Below are positions 32,221 to 42,639 of a DNA stretch of 64,000 bases, in pieces. Numbering within the stretch: the first letter of the stretch is position 1; the number at the start of each line of letters is the position of its first letter. Under the pieces are notes generated by a model. That model did no database searches and was not told the origin of the DNA. It worked only from the letters and a program-made list of their open reading frames with translations. The translations under genes and the position numbers were made by a program. Source of the stretch: Nageia nagi (Eukaryota > Pinophyta); assembly GCA_050084985.1 (NCBI GenBank), contig JBITNC010000001.1, forward strand, positions 4,154,001-4,218,000, read 5' to 3'.

Positions 32221-32955
32221 AATAATGAGCTTCCTAATATTTTCCCTAATTCCTAGTTCTAGTATTTCAACTTAAGTCTATTATTTAGAATATGATTTGT
32301 TGTAACAAATGATTTATATTGTAGTAATCAAAAGTGCTATGTATAGTGGGTCTTAGTTGGATCCAAGTGTGTCTTAATTAGTTCCAATTTGTATTATTAG
32401 TCTTGATAATATTATTCTCAACAACTCATGGAGTTTTCTAGATCTATTTTAGAAATATACATGTATTTTAGAACTATTTTAAAATGATCAAAATTATTAA
32501 CGACCTTATAAAACATGTAGGTGATACTCCTAAAAACCCAAGCATGGGAATTCCATCCTAAATCATCCATAGTGGAAACAAATATATAGGGATAAGAGTA
32601 TGGAGATTTATGCTTTTCCCTTACACTACTAAGTTGAAAAGTTTAAGTGCATGCAAGAGACATCATACATGATGGATATAACTATGTATTCAAATGTTAA
32701 TCATTCAATGTATATATGAAATTGTAAACACTAATTAAGCCCTTATTTTTATTTTTTACCATGGTTTTTATTAGTTAGCCTAATTTGCAAAATTTTTGCC
32801 AATTTTTTACATGTACTTTTCAAAACTATATAAAAGTTGCCTACCAATCTACATAATTTTTAGAATTTTGCCATCATTTTAAATTGGGTTTCTTGTATAT
32901 TCACCATGATTTTATAGGAAAATTTTAGAAGAGGGCTCTTAAAAGTTTCACCAAA
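32221..32955. repeat. Dispersed repeat: flank right of the 27-bp array, copy 1
   Basis: From about 32488 (AAAATTATTAAC) to 32955 it aligns with 50445-50912, sharing blocks such as ACATGTAGGTGATACTCCTA, CCCAAGCATG, GAGTATGGAGATTT and AGAGGGCTCTTAAAA-type sequence. The portion next to the array (32221-32487) is less clearly conserved. No coding potential or LTR ends are seen. Confidence 0.88.
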
Positions 32956-33077
32956 GCTTTCCAATAGTTACTCATATGCCTCAAAGGAAATGTGAAAATT
33001 GAATAAATACGATGATTCACTAAAATCAAACTTTAAAAAAGTATACCTTTTTATATATGGTTAGAAATAAATTAAAG

Positions 33078-33753
33078 TGTTAGGATATACTATATAAAAA
33101 TATAGTTTGACCAAATCAATCTACTCTAATTGTAGAAGAAAATTAAATAAAACAATCACATCAATAAGAGAAGAAAAATATGTAATATGGTTCAGTCAAT
33201 GTGGGCTACATCCATGGATAATATTTAGTCCTTAGAATTAATCATTCCAAGAATAAAGATAAAATTTATAACCAACACCATTGTACCTTTCTCTTAATTT
33301 TAAAGAGAATTCTCACTTACAATAATCTCTCTCACAAGGATTCACCCGCTTCTTATAATTTTCTCACCCATACATGATGAATTCTACAATGATTTTACTT
33401 ACATTTATAGATTCATTTCTTTATATTTTCCTAATCTATATTGGTTTAATTTTAGAATAATAGTAAAATACCTCATCATAAAAGCTTTAATTATCAAGAC
33501 TAGAATAGACAAATATTAAGTTTTATAACTTAAAATAGCTTTCTTATATATCTAGTTTATGATCGACCACTAAAAAACTAAATAGCTTTTAGGTCAGCTA
33601 CCACTAGATCAATTAGAGAGGATTTTTTGAATGATTATTGTGATTGATCTCTTACTGGTCAATTGGATATGTTGGTTGACCTTGTATAAAGTGATTATAG
33701 AAGAGAGAGCTATTCTTTATACTTATCCAAATAATTAGGCTCCATCTTCAACA
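33078..33753 (-). repeat. 3' LTR of Copia D (676 bp)
   Basis: On the plus strand it runs TGTTAGGATATACTATATAA to CCATCTTCAACA. Its left half aligns with 37091-37433 in direct orientation. On the minus strand it contains GTAGCCCACATTGACTGAAC, a block shared with the Gypsy A and Copia F LTRs. Confidence 0.9.
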
Positions 33754-33768
33754 ATCTCCCACTTGGAG
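33754..33768 (-). other. Polypurine tract of Copia D
   Basis: The minus strand reads CCTCCAAGTGGGAGAT directly before the TGTTGAAGATGG start of the 3' LTR. Confidence 0.85.
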
Positions 33769-33899
33769 GTTGATTTGCTACAACATCCTATAAACCTAGA
33801 TTGAATATTCTCACCTTGATCTTTATTCCTTAATACCAACTAAAATTGAGCAAAATCCTAATATATCCCTAGTTACAAATGTTTTCAACATATCCTTGG

Positions 33900-34260
33900 T
33901 CATTGCTTTCCAATATCTTCTACCTATACTATTCATGAACTTGTTCAAAACTCCCACTATATGGGATATACATTTATTCTATGCAAACCCTTTCATCACA
34001 AGTTTTTTCTTATACCATTTTTGGCCTCCTATTTCTTCCTTCATCCTATATACCCATTTGTTATGAAAAGATTTCTTATGTATAGATACCAAATCCCAAG
34101 TTTAGTTTTGCATTAAAAAATCCATCTTCTCATCTATGCAAAGCTCTCACTTTTTATTGGTTTCCATTTACATAGATTCTTCAAAAAATTTTGGCTCACC
34201 AACATCAACATATAAGGCATAATAAAGTATGGGGGAATAACAATCAGGTGGTCTACTTAT
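33900..34260 (-). pseudogene. Copia D reverse transcriptase, N-terminal remnant
   Basis: Minus-strand frames show NQTWDLVSIH-like and NKWVYRMKEEI-like blocks, then KKLVMKGFA, stop, NKCISHIV. These correspond to the first RT blocks (N-K-W-V-Y-K and V-K-G-F-x-Q). The palm with YVDD and the RNase H are absent before the polypurine tract, so this element carries a large 3' deletion. Confidence 0.7.
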
Positions 34261-34660
34261 CCTTAAAGATCTTCTAACATTACTTGGTGGAGTTTATGAT
34301 TCTTGATGTTGAAGATTATCTTATACCTTAGGTATATTCTTCTCATTGATATCATCAAGTACAACATACTTGGAATCATCCTTCTTTACCTACAACTTAT
34401 CTTTATACAAATACGTTTCATTGAATACACATCCCTACTCATGATGATTTTATGGTTATAAGGATACCATAACCTATAACCTAAACCATCCACTCTATAT
34501 TCAATGGAATAACACTTTTGGAATTTAGCATTAATATTTTTCCTATTTTCCTTATCAACATATGTAAAAGAATCACAACCAAAAATCTTAAGAAAGGAGT
34601 AATTCATAGTGTTTCCTATTCAAGCCTCCTCTAGAATCCCACCATCAAAAGTATTATATA
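34261..34660 (-). pseudogene. Copia D integrase C-terminal block and linker
   Basis: Open minus frame 34386-34607: MNYSFLKIFGCDSFTYVDKE, then NRKNINAKFQKCYSIEY and DGLGYRLWYPYNHKIIMSRD. This is the block between integrase and RT in Copia (L-x-x-F-G-C-x-x-x-x-V and the G-Y-R-L-W motif). A diverged acidic linker follows downstream. Confidence 0.88.
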
Positions 34661-35260
34661 GTCCCTTATTAATCAACTAAATAATAATATCAACAATATT
34701 AGTCCATAAATGTAAAGGAAAACCTACATGCAACCTCATGCACCTTACACACTCCATAATAGTCATGTTCATCCTCTATAAAATCCCATTCTCTTGAGGT
34801 TTCCTTAGAACCCATTTTATCCTTTGGATTTCACTGAGTGAAGAATAGTTGTTACGTTCCTTGCTACAATACTCTCCTCCATTATCTAATTTGAGATACT
34901 TTAACTTGTTACCTCTCATTCTCAATGAAGACTTTCCACTTCTTAAAGGTGTCAAATACATCATAGTTCCTTTTTTATGTAATAAACCTAACTCTTCCTA
35001 GTTGCATCATCTATGAAGGTCATATAATAGGAAGAAACACCAAGAGAAGTTACTTGAGAAGGGTATTAAATATTTATGTGCACAAGATCTAAGTTTCTCT
35101 TCTTCTCCTTCCCAACCTTGAGAAATATGAATCTCTTATATTTTCCATAGATAGAATATTCAGAAAACCCTAAATCAACTTGTTTTAAATGTGGAAACAA
35201 TTTCCTTTAGTGGAGAATTTGCAAACCTTTCTAACTCATGCACCTAAGCCTATGTGTTAA
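34661..35260 (-). pseudogene. Copia D integrase core, degenerate; stop codon at the catalytic Glu
   Basis: Minus-strand blocks: THRLRCMS (zinc region), KGLQILHQRKLFPHLKQVDL, RFIFLKVGKEKKRNLDLVHI (first Asp region), TSLGVSSYYMTFIDDATRKS, LKYLKLDNGGEYCSKE (second Asp), PQENGIL, stop, RMNMTIMECV. The stop (plus coordinates 34776-34778, TAG on the minus strand) occupies the position of the third catalytic acidic residue. Open 34776-34964. Confidence 0.9.
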
Positions 35261-35950
35261 CCCTAAATTATGTAAATAAAAATATAAATAAGTCTACTAA
35301 AGATGAAACTTATTCAAAAATAATGATTACTAAATGAAAATTGTGCACTTGATTATGATAAGGCAATCCTTAAGGTATGTAAAAGGTATATGAAGGACTA
35401 GATCAGATCAGATCAGATTCAAGTATACAAATGATATTCAATGGACTAGATGAATTTAAGTGCCCCTTATATCTATAGCTTTGTATCATAATAAAGAATG
35501 ATGTAGATGGTGTTCAATATATATGATGTTGATGCCTAAATACATGAATAATTAGATCAAACCAAAATATAGCATGTAATAAATGCTCAAATCATAACAA
35601 ATACTCAAATAGGTGGCATATAGAGGCACCAAAAGTATGACATATGGGAAAACCACCTATCAGAGAGATCTGATAGGGTTATCAACCTCCAACTCCTCCA
35701 TTTATAATCTATAAGGATACAAAAAGGAATGAAAGTCAACTTATAGCAATAACATAATTTTTGTAATATTTAAGGTATTTTAAAATATGAACCATATTCA
35801 ATGATATTGCATTTAATATAAAACATGGAATTGCATTGTTATATCAACTAAATCTTAATATTTGTAATATTGCTTTTAATCTTTAGAGAAGTCTAAAATA
35901 TGATTTATTAATAAATCATTTTTAGGCGTCAACATTGTGATGCAAAAACC
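35261..35950. other. Non-coding segment inside Copia D
   Basis: About 690 bp between recognisable integrase and gag/protease-side sequence shows no Copia homology by eye. It contains (GATCA)n-like repeats at about 35402-35420. It could be an unrecognised insertion, but no matching TSD or terminal inverted repeat was found. Confidence 0.4.
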
Positions 35951-37040
35951 TACATCCTCATATGTATAAATTAAGTTCTTAGTGCAGTTAGATGTGATAA
36001 TAAGAAAATATAGTATACCAATCATATTACCTCTTGCTACAACTATGAAACCCTTTGTAACCTTCTATGTATACCAAATGTAACCATGTAACCCTCACCA
36101 TCAAGCTTACTTCCTAAAATAAGGTTTCTCTTCAAATCAAGCATGTTCCTTGCTTTCTTAAGCATCCACTAATTCTCATTAGGCAATGTAATCATGATCA
36201 TATTCTATTATTACCAAAAAAAATCCTATCTAATATCACCTTGAATAATATTTCTTTAAGTTCCCTTTCTTTCCAAAATACCAACATTCCAATTTACCTT
36301 TTCCCCTAGATCTAGACCCACTCTTTAATTTTCCATGGTTTGGAATCTCACCTCTTTCCCTTTGTGTTCCCTTATTCTCAATAGTTAAAGTAATACCTCT
36401 TTAATTTTAAGGTATTTTTAAGGAATCTCACCCATGGTTTGGAATCTCACCTCTTTAATTTTGCATGACCTTGCTAAGGATAATATGCACAACATCATAA
36501 ATTTTTAACTTGTTAGAATCTAAAGTAGAATTGCTCATGACCATAACCAAGTTATTCTAACTTGATTGCAATTAGAACAAGATCAATAAGATCCTAATTC
36601 CATCATAAAATATATAACCATTGAATTAAAATTATTAGTAAAAATATTAAAATCATTAAAGTGATTGATGACAAACCCACCCTCATCTATTCTCTTATTA
36701 AACAAATGTTTCATGAGGAATGCTTTATTTGAAGATAATGGTTTTTTTTATACAACTTGGCTAATTTTTCCATGTAGGCTTTGGTAGTATTTTTTTTGAA
36801 CATATTAAAAGCAATTGTGGCTACTAAATATAGCCTTACCATTTCCAACACCTTTGTATCAAGAAGTCCCCACTCTTCATCTAACATAATCATATATTTC
36901 ATAGTCTTTCTACTCAATAGAAGAAAAAGAACCTTATATTAAATAGTCTTCTATATGCATCTTCCAAAGTTGAAATTTTTTTCATTGAATGTTTCCACCT
37001 TGAACTTCCCTTCTTTTTCCATTTCTCCCACTTAATCCAA
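35951..37040 (-). pseudogene. Copia D gag and following spacer, degenerate
   Basis: Minus strand: EKEGKFKVETFNEKNF (gag start region), then the open run 36711-36917 (MLDEEWGLLDTKVLEMVRLY, LVATIAFNMFKKNTTKAYME, KLAKLYKK), which fits UBN2-type Copia gag. Downstream, CWYFGKKGNLKKYYS is a decayed zinc knuckle. KVTKGFIVVARGN is a protease-distal block; the catalytic DSG segment of the protease is not found. Confidence 0.8.
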
Positions 37041-37076
37041 AAACCCTTCTTTCTATTGAGTACCCAATAAAAAAAC

Positions 37077-37090
37077 TCTATGATACCATT
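37077..37090 (-). other. Primer-binding site of Copia D
   Basis: The minus strand reads AATGGTATCATAGA right after the 5' LTR end (CTGAACA), one mismatch in the TGGTATCAGAG core of the tRNA-Met-type site. Confidence 0.88.
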
Positions 37091-37433
37091 TGTTCAGATC
37101 TACTATATAAAAATATAGATTGAAAAAATCAATCTAATCTAATCATAGAATAAAATTAAGTAAAAGAATCACACAAACAAGAGAAGAAAAAGATGTAACA
37201 TGTTTCACCTGATGTGGGGTATGTACATGGAGAATACTTAGTCCCTTAAATTAATCAATTCAAGAATGAAGAAATAAAAATTACAACCAATATCATTATA
37301 CCTTCCTCTTCATTTTACAAAGAAATATCACTTACAATAGTCTCTCTTATAAGGATTCACTCTCCTCTTACAATTTCCTTACCCATACAAAATGAATTCT
37401 ATAATGATTTTACATATAATTATAGATTCAATA
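37091..37433 (-). repeat. 5' LTR of Copia D, truncated (about 343 of 676 bp)
   Basis: Starts TGTTCAGATCTACTATATAA on the plus strand and aligns with 33078-33420. Homology stops after TATAGATTCA, where an inverted copy of 37244-37270 begins. Confidence 0.88.
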
Positions 37434-37460
37434 TTCATTCTTGAATTGATTAATTTAAGG
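37244..37460. repeat. Perfect 27-bp inverted repeat at the broken LTR end
   Basis: 37244-37270 (starting CCTTAAATTAATCAATTC) is the exact reverse complement of 37434-37460, with a 163-bp spacer. The left arm is ordinary LTR sequence, also recognisable in the 3' LTR. The right arm sits at the breakpoint between the LTR and the Gypsy E relic. Confidence 0.92.
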
Positions 37461-38290
37461 TATTGTACATGATTTGGATTGGTACAATACCTTATGGAAA
37501 CACTCTCTTTACACTTTCCAATATTTGGTAAATATATTTCTTAATAATTTTTCTATTAATATTAAAAGACAAACCACCTTAAGTGATTTGTATAATCTTA
37601 AACAATTTTTGGATGAACCAATTATTGATTATGTGACAAGGTGGAGAGCTATTATTCATGAGCTTACATTTCCTATACTTCAAACTGAATTGAATCACCT
37701 GTTTTCTAAAATTTATGCAAAATATATTTCAAACACACTTGAAATCCAACATCTTCATTCTTTTGAAGAAGATATTAGAATGGCTAAAAGTATTGAAAAT
37801 GTGAATATGCAAAATGGTGATGTAAAGCTTAGAAATAAGCAAGATAATCAAAAGAGAAAGGGAAATTTTCCAATCCCTCCTCAACCTCAAGTAAACCAAG
37901 TTACATTGAGCCAACCACCCATTTCACAACCACCACCACCACCCACCAATCCATATCTAATTCAAACCAAAGCCCAAGTTCAAGGTAACCAATCAAGACC
38001 AAGACCAATAAGACCCAAGAGAGACTATACCCCTATCCCTGATTCACTTTATAATGTTTTATAAAAATGTTTAAATGCATAGATTATTACACTTGTTTAT
38101 ATTAGACAAGAAGATCCAAATGTTCCAAAATTTGTTTGGTACAAAGAGAATGATTATTGTGATTTTCATAGAGAAAAAAGGCATAAAATTGATAAATAAC
38201 ATCACCTTAAAAATGTGATCCAAGATTTGATTGAAAGAGGGGACTTTGTTATAGATAATCCACTTACACCCCTAATCAAAATTTAAATAT
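37461..38290 (+). pseudogene. Gypsy E gag, open 196 codons then broken
   Basis: Open frame 37474-38064: MDWYNTLWKHSLYTFQYLVN, then TTLSDLYNLKQFLDEPIIDY, VTRWRAIIHELTFPI and SFEEDIRMAKSIENVN, the retrotransposon gag core with its L-x-x-F-x-x-R-W-R pattern. A Pro/Gln-rich stretch and KRDYTPIPDSLYNVL follow. After stops, EDPNVPKFVWYKEN and CDFHREKRHKIDK appear, a knuckle-like C-x-x-H segment found at the gag end of Tat elements, then HHLKNVIQDLIERGDFVIDN. The N-terminus is lost. Confidence 0.88.
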
Positions 38291-38659
38291 TTATAAGGAT
38301 CCACTTCCAAGGCAAAATCAAGCTGATTCAAATCAAGTGAACTATGTTAATTATCCTTCTTTGCATAATTTTGTTGGTATGATTCATGTTGTTACAAGAA
38401 AATAAAAGAACACCCCTCCAAGGTAAGACACCTTAAGTTCACATCAAGCTCAAAAGCATAATGATTCTAGAGGAACATAAGGTCCAAGAGGTCCTACTCA
38501 TAGTCAAAACCAAAGATGTCATATTGTTACAATCAAATCCAATATCATCCAACAATTGAAATCCTTATGCACAAAGATATCCATTTTTGATTTATTTCAA
38601 ACCTCAAAAGCTCATAGATATGCACTCATGGAAGTTCTAAAATCCATAGAGGTGTAGGC

Positions 38660-39180
38660 CTAAGATGTGGAAGATTTTACCAATTTTGTGGGTTATGTAC
38701 AATCATGTGATTTAGGTGCTATAACCTTTTATGAACATTATATTATTGAGTTAGGACTTATTGGACCTTACCCTCCTCTTTTCATTATTACTTTTATGGA
38801 AGGAAAAAATTTTAAAAGAGTTTTGATTGATAATTGTTCAAGTTTAAATGTTATTTCTTCTTCAGCTTTCAACCATCTTAACATACCTCAAAGTAGTCTA
38901 TCCTCTTTCTCTTTGTAACTAAGGGCCTTCAATGACACTATTTATATCACTATGGGCACTATAGTATTTATCCTTAATGTGGGACTAAGAACTTTGCATA
39001 CTTTATTCCATGTTATTGAAAGAACTTTATAATATAATATTTTAATTGGAAGACCATGGATAGATGAAATGAAGTGTGTACCTTCTACATTGCATCAATG
39101 CATAAAATTTAATCATGAAGGAAAGTTAACATGTATCAAAGCTAATCTTTAACCATTTAAATATTGTAATTTTATTCCTT
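38660..39180 (+). pseudogene. Gypsy E protease, DSG changed to DNC
   Basis: Open 38667-38918: LGAITFYEHYIIELGLIGPY, then FKRVLIDNCSSLNVISSSAF. The catalytic D-S-G-S-S motif reads D-N-C-S-S. After a stop, NDTIYITMGTIVFILNVGLR, FHVIERTL and [20 protein letters not shown] follow, the distal I-L-G-R-x-W block of Tat proteases. The Asp is kept, but the Ser-Gly pair is not. Confidence 0.87.
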
Positions 39181-39398
39181 ATTATGATTATTTCTTATCT
39201 TCTACATGTCCTATACCTTTTGTTCCACCTTCCACTTCTAATGTTGTGAATCCCAATGTTGTTACATCTTCTAATGTTGTGAATCCTAATGTTGGTATGT
39301 ATTCTAATGTTGTGACTCCTAGTGAGGTTCCTTCTAGTGTAGAGTTAAATGGTAAATCCATCATTTCATATACTTCCCCTTAAGTTGGAGAATACAAA

Positions 39399-39830
39399 TT
39401 GCAAAATCAAATTCTCAACTTGCCTACCATTCCTTCCCTTAGAGATATGGGATGTCCCTCAAGTTCTTTTTCATCAAAAGAGCCACATATTAAACCCATC
39501 TCTTTAAGTGAAGAGAAGAATGTTCTATCAACCACTCTTGAAACTAGTAAGGAACCTCACCCTTTTTTTTCTTCTTGTGTTCCTCCTAAACATTTGTCTA
39601 AGTTTACTTTTGCTTCTCAATATTTTGATGAGACTTGTGGTTGGAAAGGTCAAAGCCTTGGTAAATATGAGCATGATATTGTTGAACCTATTGTTATCAA
39701 AACACATTTACCCTTTTATAAATTAGGTTTGGGTTATCAAAATAAAGCTTTAATCATTAGTGCACCCCATGTCATTTCGTGTGAAAGAGAAACATTTATT
39801 CAAGAGCCTCTTTCTATCACTTAACTTCCT
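39399..39830 (+). pseudogene. Gypsy E G-patch-like segment, open 141 codons
   Basis: The open frame contains FTFASQYFDETCGWKGQSLG, then KYEHDIVEPIVIKTHLPFYK and LGLGYQNKALI. The G-W-x-G-x-x-L-G-K...G-L-G-Y spacing is that of the G-patch-like region found between protease and RT in Tat-type Gypsy elements, thought to bind RNA. A diverged low-complexity stretch (39181-39398) with repeated NVVTPNV/NVVNPNV-like words precedes it. Confidence 0.7.
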
Positions 39831-40590
39831 TGCGATGAAGTTGAAGAGGAGGTATCTTTAGAGAGTTTATTTGTTAATACCCTTTCTCATAAAATTTTCA
39901 TACCATAAACATTAGACCTTTGCCACCATATTTAAATGTGGTTTATAATCCTTTGTTCTTTGATCCTAGCCTTGATGATTTTGTGATTTGTTTTAATTGT
40001 TCTTTCAACATGAGCATGCCTCTTGAATATGATATTGCTTCATCCCCTCCACCTTTCATGCTTAATCATGATTATGGGGAATTTAATCAAGAATTTGCCT
40101 ATGTTGAATTGGAGGACTTTTTTTTATTTCAATTTTTTCATGTATGAGCCTAATGTTGTATTTGGCCATTCTATTTTCACTTTGTATATGGATTTCTATA
40201 TACCTTTGATATACTTTTAGATATTGGATTGCATAGAATTCCTCTTGATGTTGATTATATTGATTTTTATCTGGAAAATTCTCTTATTCCTCTTGATTAT
40301 TTTCCATGTGATGATCATATAATTAACCATGTTGGTGGCTATGCTCATTTACCATCATGTTTTGAAGATATTTATCCTTCATTTTTAAACATGGATGCTT
40401 ATTTTGGGTAATTTTCTTGTACTTTTTATTCTTATAAGAATGCTATTTTAAACATGGAGTAATATTTTGATAAATACAATTCACAATATGAGGATGATGA
40501 ACTTAATTTATTACGTTTACCTTCCCAATTGGATGACACTTCTCACATGCTCTTTGAAGAAACAATTGAAGTTGACATTGGTGAAGATCC
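39831..40590 (+). pseudogene. Gypsy E spacer between G-patch and RT
   Basis: Partly open stretches (39920-40147, 40229-40411) such as PPYLNVVYNPLFFDPSLDDF and EFAYVELEDF fit the acidic, poorly conserved linker of Tat polyproteins. No catalytic domain is expected here and none is seen. Confidence 0.55.
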
Positions 40591-41580
40591 TAATAATCCT
40601 CATATTGTGTTCCTTGGCAAGATCTTAACTAAAGAAGAGCAAGAGTTATTCATTAATATTCTTAAAAAGTATATTAAAATATTTACTTGAGAATATTTTG
40701 ATATGTTATAATAATTCTAATCTTATCTTTCATAACCTTGTTCTTGAGAAAGATTAAAAACCCATAAGCAAAAATTAATAAAAATGCATCCAAAAATTGC
40801 ACTCCTTTTAAAAAAGAACTTCAAAAACTTTTGGATTCTAGTTTTATCACACCTATTGATTATCCTACATGGGTTTCTAATGTTTTTCTTATTGGTAGAA
40901 AATAAGAGGTATTCAAATATGCATTAATTTTTGATATATTAATAAAGCTTGTCCAAAAGATGATTTTTCTTTACCTAGCATTGATAATATAGTAGATGAA
41001 ACTACAGGTCATAAAATGGTCTCACTCATGGATGGTTTTGATGCCTACAATCAAATCCATATTGTAAAAATGATCAACATAAAATTGCATTCACAATACC
41101 TTGGGGAACCTTCTACTATAAGGTCATGCCCTTTGATTTAAATAATGCAAGTGCCACATACTAATGTCATGATGCATATATTTTATGACTACATGGGTAA
41201 CATTATTGAATGCTATGTAGATGATGTTTTGGAAAAAATTAAAACTAAAGATACACATCTTGAAGTTCTTGGAAAGATTTTTGATAAACTTACTGAGCAT
41301 AATGTAAGACTTAATCCTAAAATGTGTGTTTTTGGTGTAACTTTTGAAATGTTTTTGGGTTAGATTATTTCAAGAAGAGGAATTAAGGTTGATATTGCTA
41401 AAATTAAAGATATAACTAAAATGCCTCCCCTCATAATATTAAAGATATAAGATGTTTATCAGGTAAAATTAATGCAATCCATAGAGTCATTGCCCAATTA
41501 TTTGACAAGTGCAAACCCTTTAATAAACTTTTAAAGAAAGGGGTAAAGTTTGAATGGATAGAGGAGTGTTAAGAAGATTT
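40591..41580 (+). pseudogene. Gypsy E reverse transcriptase, degenerate; YVDD intact
   Basis: Blocks: NPHIVFLGKILTKEEQELFI, KKELQKLLDSSFITPIDYPT, WVSNVFLIG, MDGFDAYNQIHI, then after shifts HTNVMMHIFYDYMGNIIECY with YVDD at 41214-41225, VLEKIKTKDTHLEVLGKIFD and VRLNPKMCVFGV. Motif B to YVDD is present with frameshifts, and 41145-41363 is open. The thumb continues as IISRRGIKVDIAKIKDITKM. Confidence 0.92.
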
Positions 41581-41589
41581 TGGCCAAAT

Positions 41590-42025
41590 AAAAAAATACC
41601 TTTTATCTCCTCCTATTTTGACTCCACTTAATCCTTCCAAGCCATTTCAATTGTACATTTCTTCTACAAATATTGCTATTGGAACCATGTTGGCACAAAA
41701 GAATGACATGAACAAAGAGAAGACTATTTATTATATAAGTAGAACTCTTATTGACTATAAATTTTGTTACATCCATATTGAGAAATTGTGCCTTGCTATT
41801 ATCTTTGCAACATGTAAATTAATAAACTATATGCTAAATCATAAGACTTATGTTATTGCTAGAAGTGATCCTTTGAGATATTTTACAAGCCATGCATATG
41901 TTAATTCATGCACATATAAATGGATAATGCTATTAACTGAATTCAAATTTGAGTTTGTGAATCAAAAATATATAAAAGGAAAACTTATTACTGATCAACT
42001 TGTTGAAGTACCTTTGCATGATTGA
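41590..42025 (+). pseudogene. Gypsy E first RNase H, open 135 codons
   Basis: Open frame 41618-42025: MTPLNPSKPFQLYISSTNIA, IGTMLAQKNDMNKEKTIYYI, SRTLIDYKFCYIHIEKLCLA and FEFVNQKYIKGKLITDQLVE. This is the Gypsy-type RNase H joined to RT. The usual D-x-S/A acidic start reads S-S-T-N, so the first catalytic Asp seems lost, while the E-K-L-C-L-A helix is kept. Confidence 0.87.
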
Positions 42026-42089
42026 CAACCCTTGGCTCTTAATTTCCCTAATGATTCCATATTTATTTTGCTTAAAGATGAGGAATTTG

Positions 42090-42480
42090 TTGACACTAAA
42101 GAAGAGGAATTTGACATTATCCTTTTATTTTATGGTTCTAAATTTGAATAAGGGAGTGGTGTTGGTATTGTTTTAATTACACCTCAAGGAGTACCCATCC
42201 CTTTATCTTTTAAGCTTAAATTCCCTTGCACTAATAACATGGCTAAATATGAGGCCCTTGTCCTTGGTCTTCAAACTAAAATTAAACTAAATTTCAAGAG
42301 CATTAAAATTATTGGTGATTACCAACTAATTGTTAATAAAGTACTTGAAACTTATTGATGCCATAATGAAGTTCTAAAAAATTATAAATATGTTGTTGAC
42401 CAACTCATCTTAAAATTTGATAAGTATACCATTGAATCTTCTCCAAGATCCATCAATCGATTTATAGACACCATGGCTTC
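42090..42480 (+). pseudogene. Gypsy E second (archaeal-type) RNase H, degenerate
   Basis: Reads FYGSKFE, stop, GSGVGIVLITPQGVPIPLS, FKLKFPCTNNMAKYEALVLG, LQTKIKLNFKSIKIIGDYQL and IVNKVLETY. The G-x-G-I-V-L...N-N-x-A-x-Y-E-A-L-x-x-G-L pattern identifies the extra archaeal-type RNase H of Tat Gypsy elements. The first Asp of the D-G-S motif is replaced (YGS), while the central Glu (YEAL) and the Asp in GDYQL remain. Confidence 0.88.
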
Positions 42481-42639
42481 CTTGGGTTCTCTCATTCCCT
42501 CTCAAGACAACCAAGACAAGCTCATTATCCACATCACTACATTGCATAACCCCTCTTATATTATTAGACCCATCATTAATAAAATTGAAGTTGACAATGC
42601 TAATCCTTGGTATACGCTTGTAAAAGATTTTCTCAAGCT

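Larger units (their letters stand above)
33078..37433 (-). mobile_element. Copia retrotransposon D, minus strand, 5' LTR truncated
   Basis: 3' LTR 33078-33753 (TG...CA, 676 bp) with polypurine tract to its right; primer-binding site 37077-37090; 5' LTR 37091-37433, missing about its outer half. Minus-strand order: gag, (protease lost), integrase, linker, RT remnant. The RNase H region and most of RT are deleted. The broken end runs into an inverted copy of LTR sequence and then a Tat-type Gypsy. No TSD can be read. Confidence 0.9.

Noticed and set aside
35402-35420. GATCA repeats as a regulatory array
   Set aside because: Only three to four units, consistent with slippage.
35261-35950. Solo LTR or transposon inside Copia D, bounded by TGTTAA and TCAACA
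   Set aside because: The flanking 5-mers (CTATG and TTGTG) do not match and no second copy was found; left as an unexplained segment.
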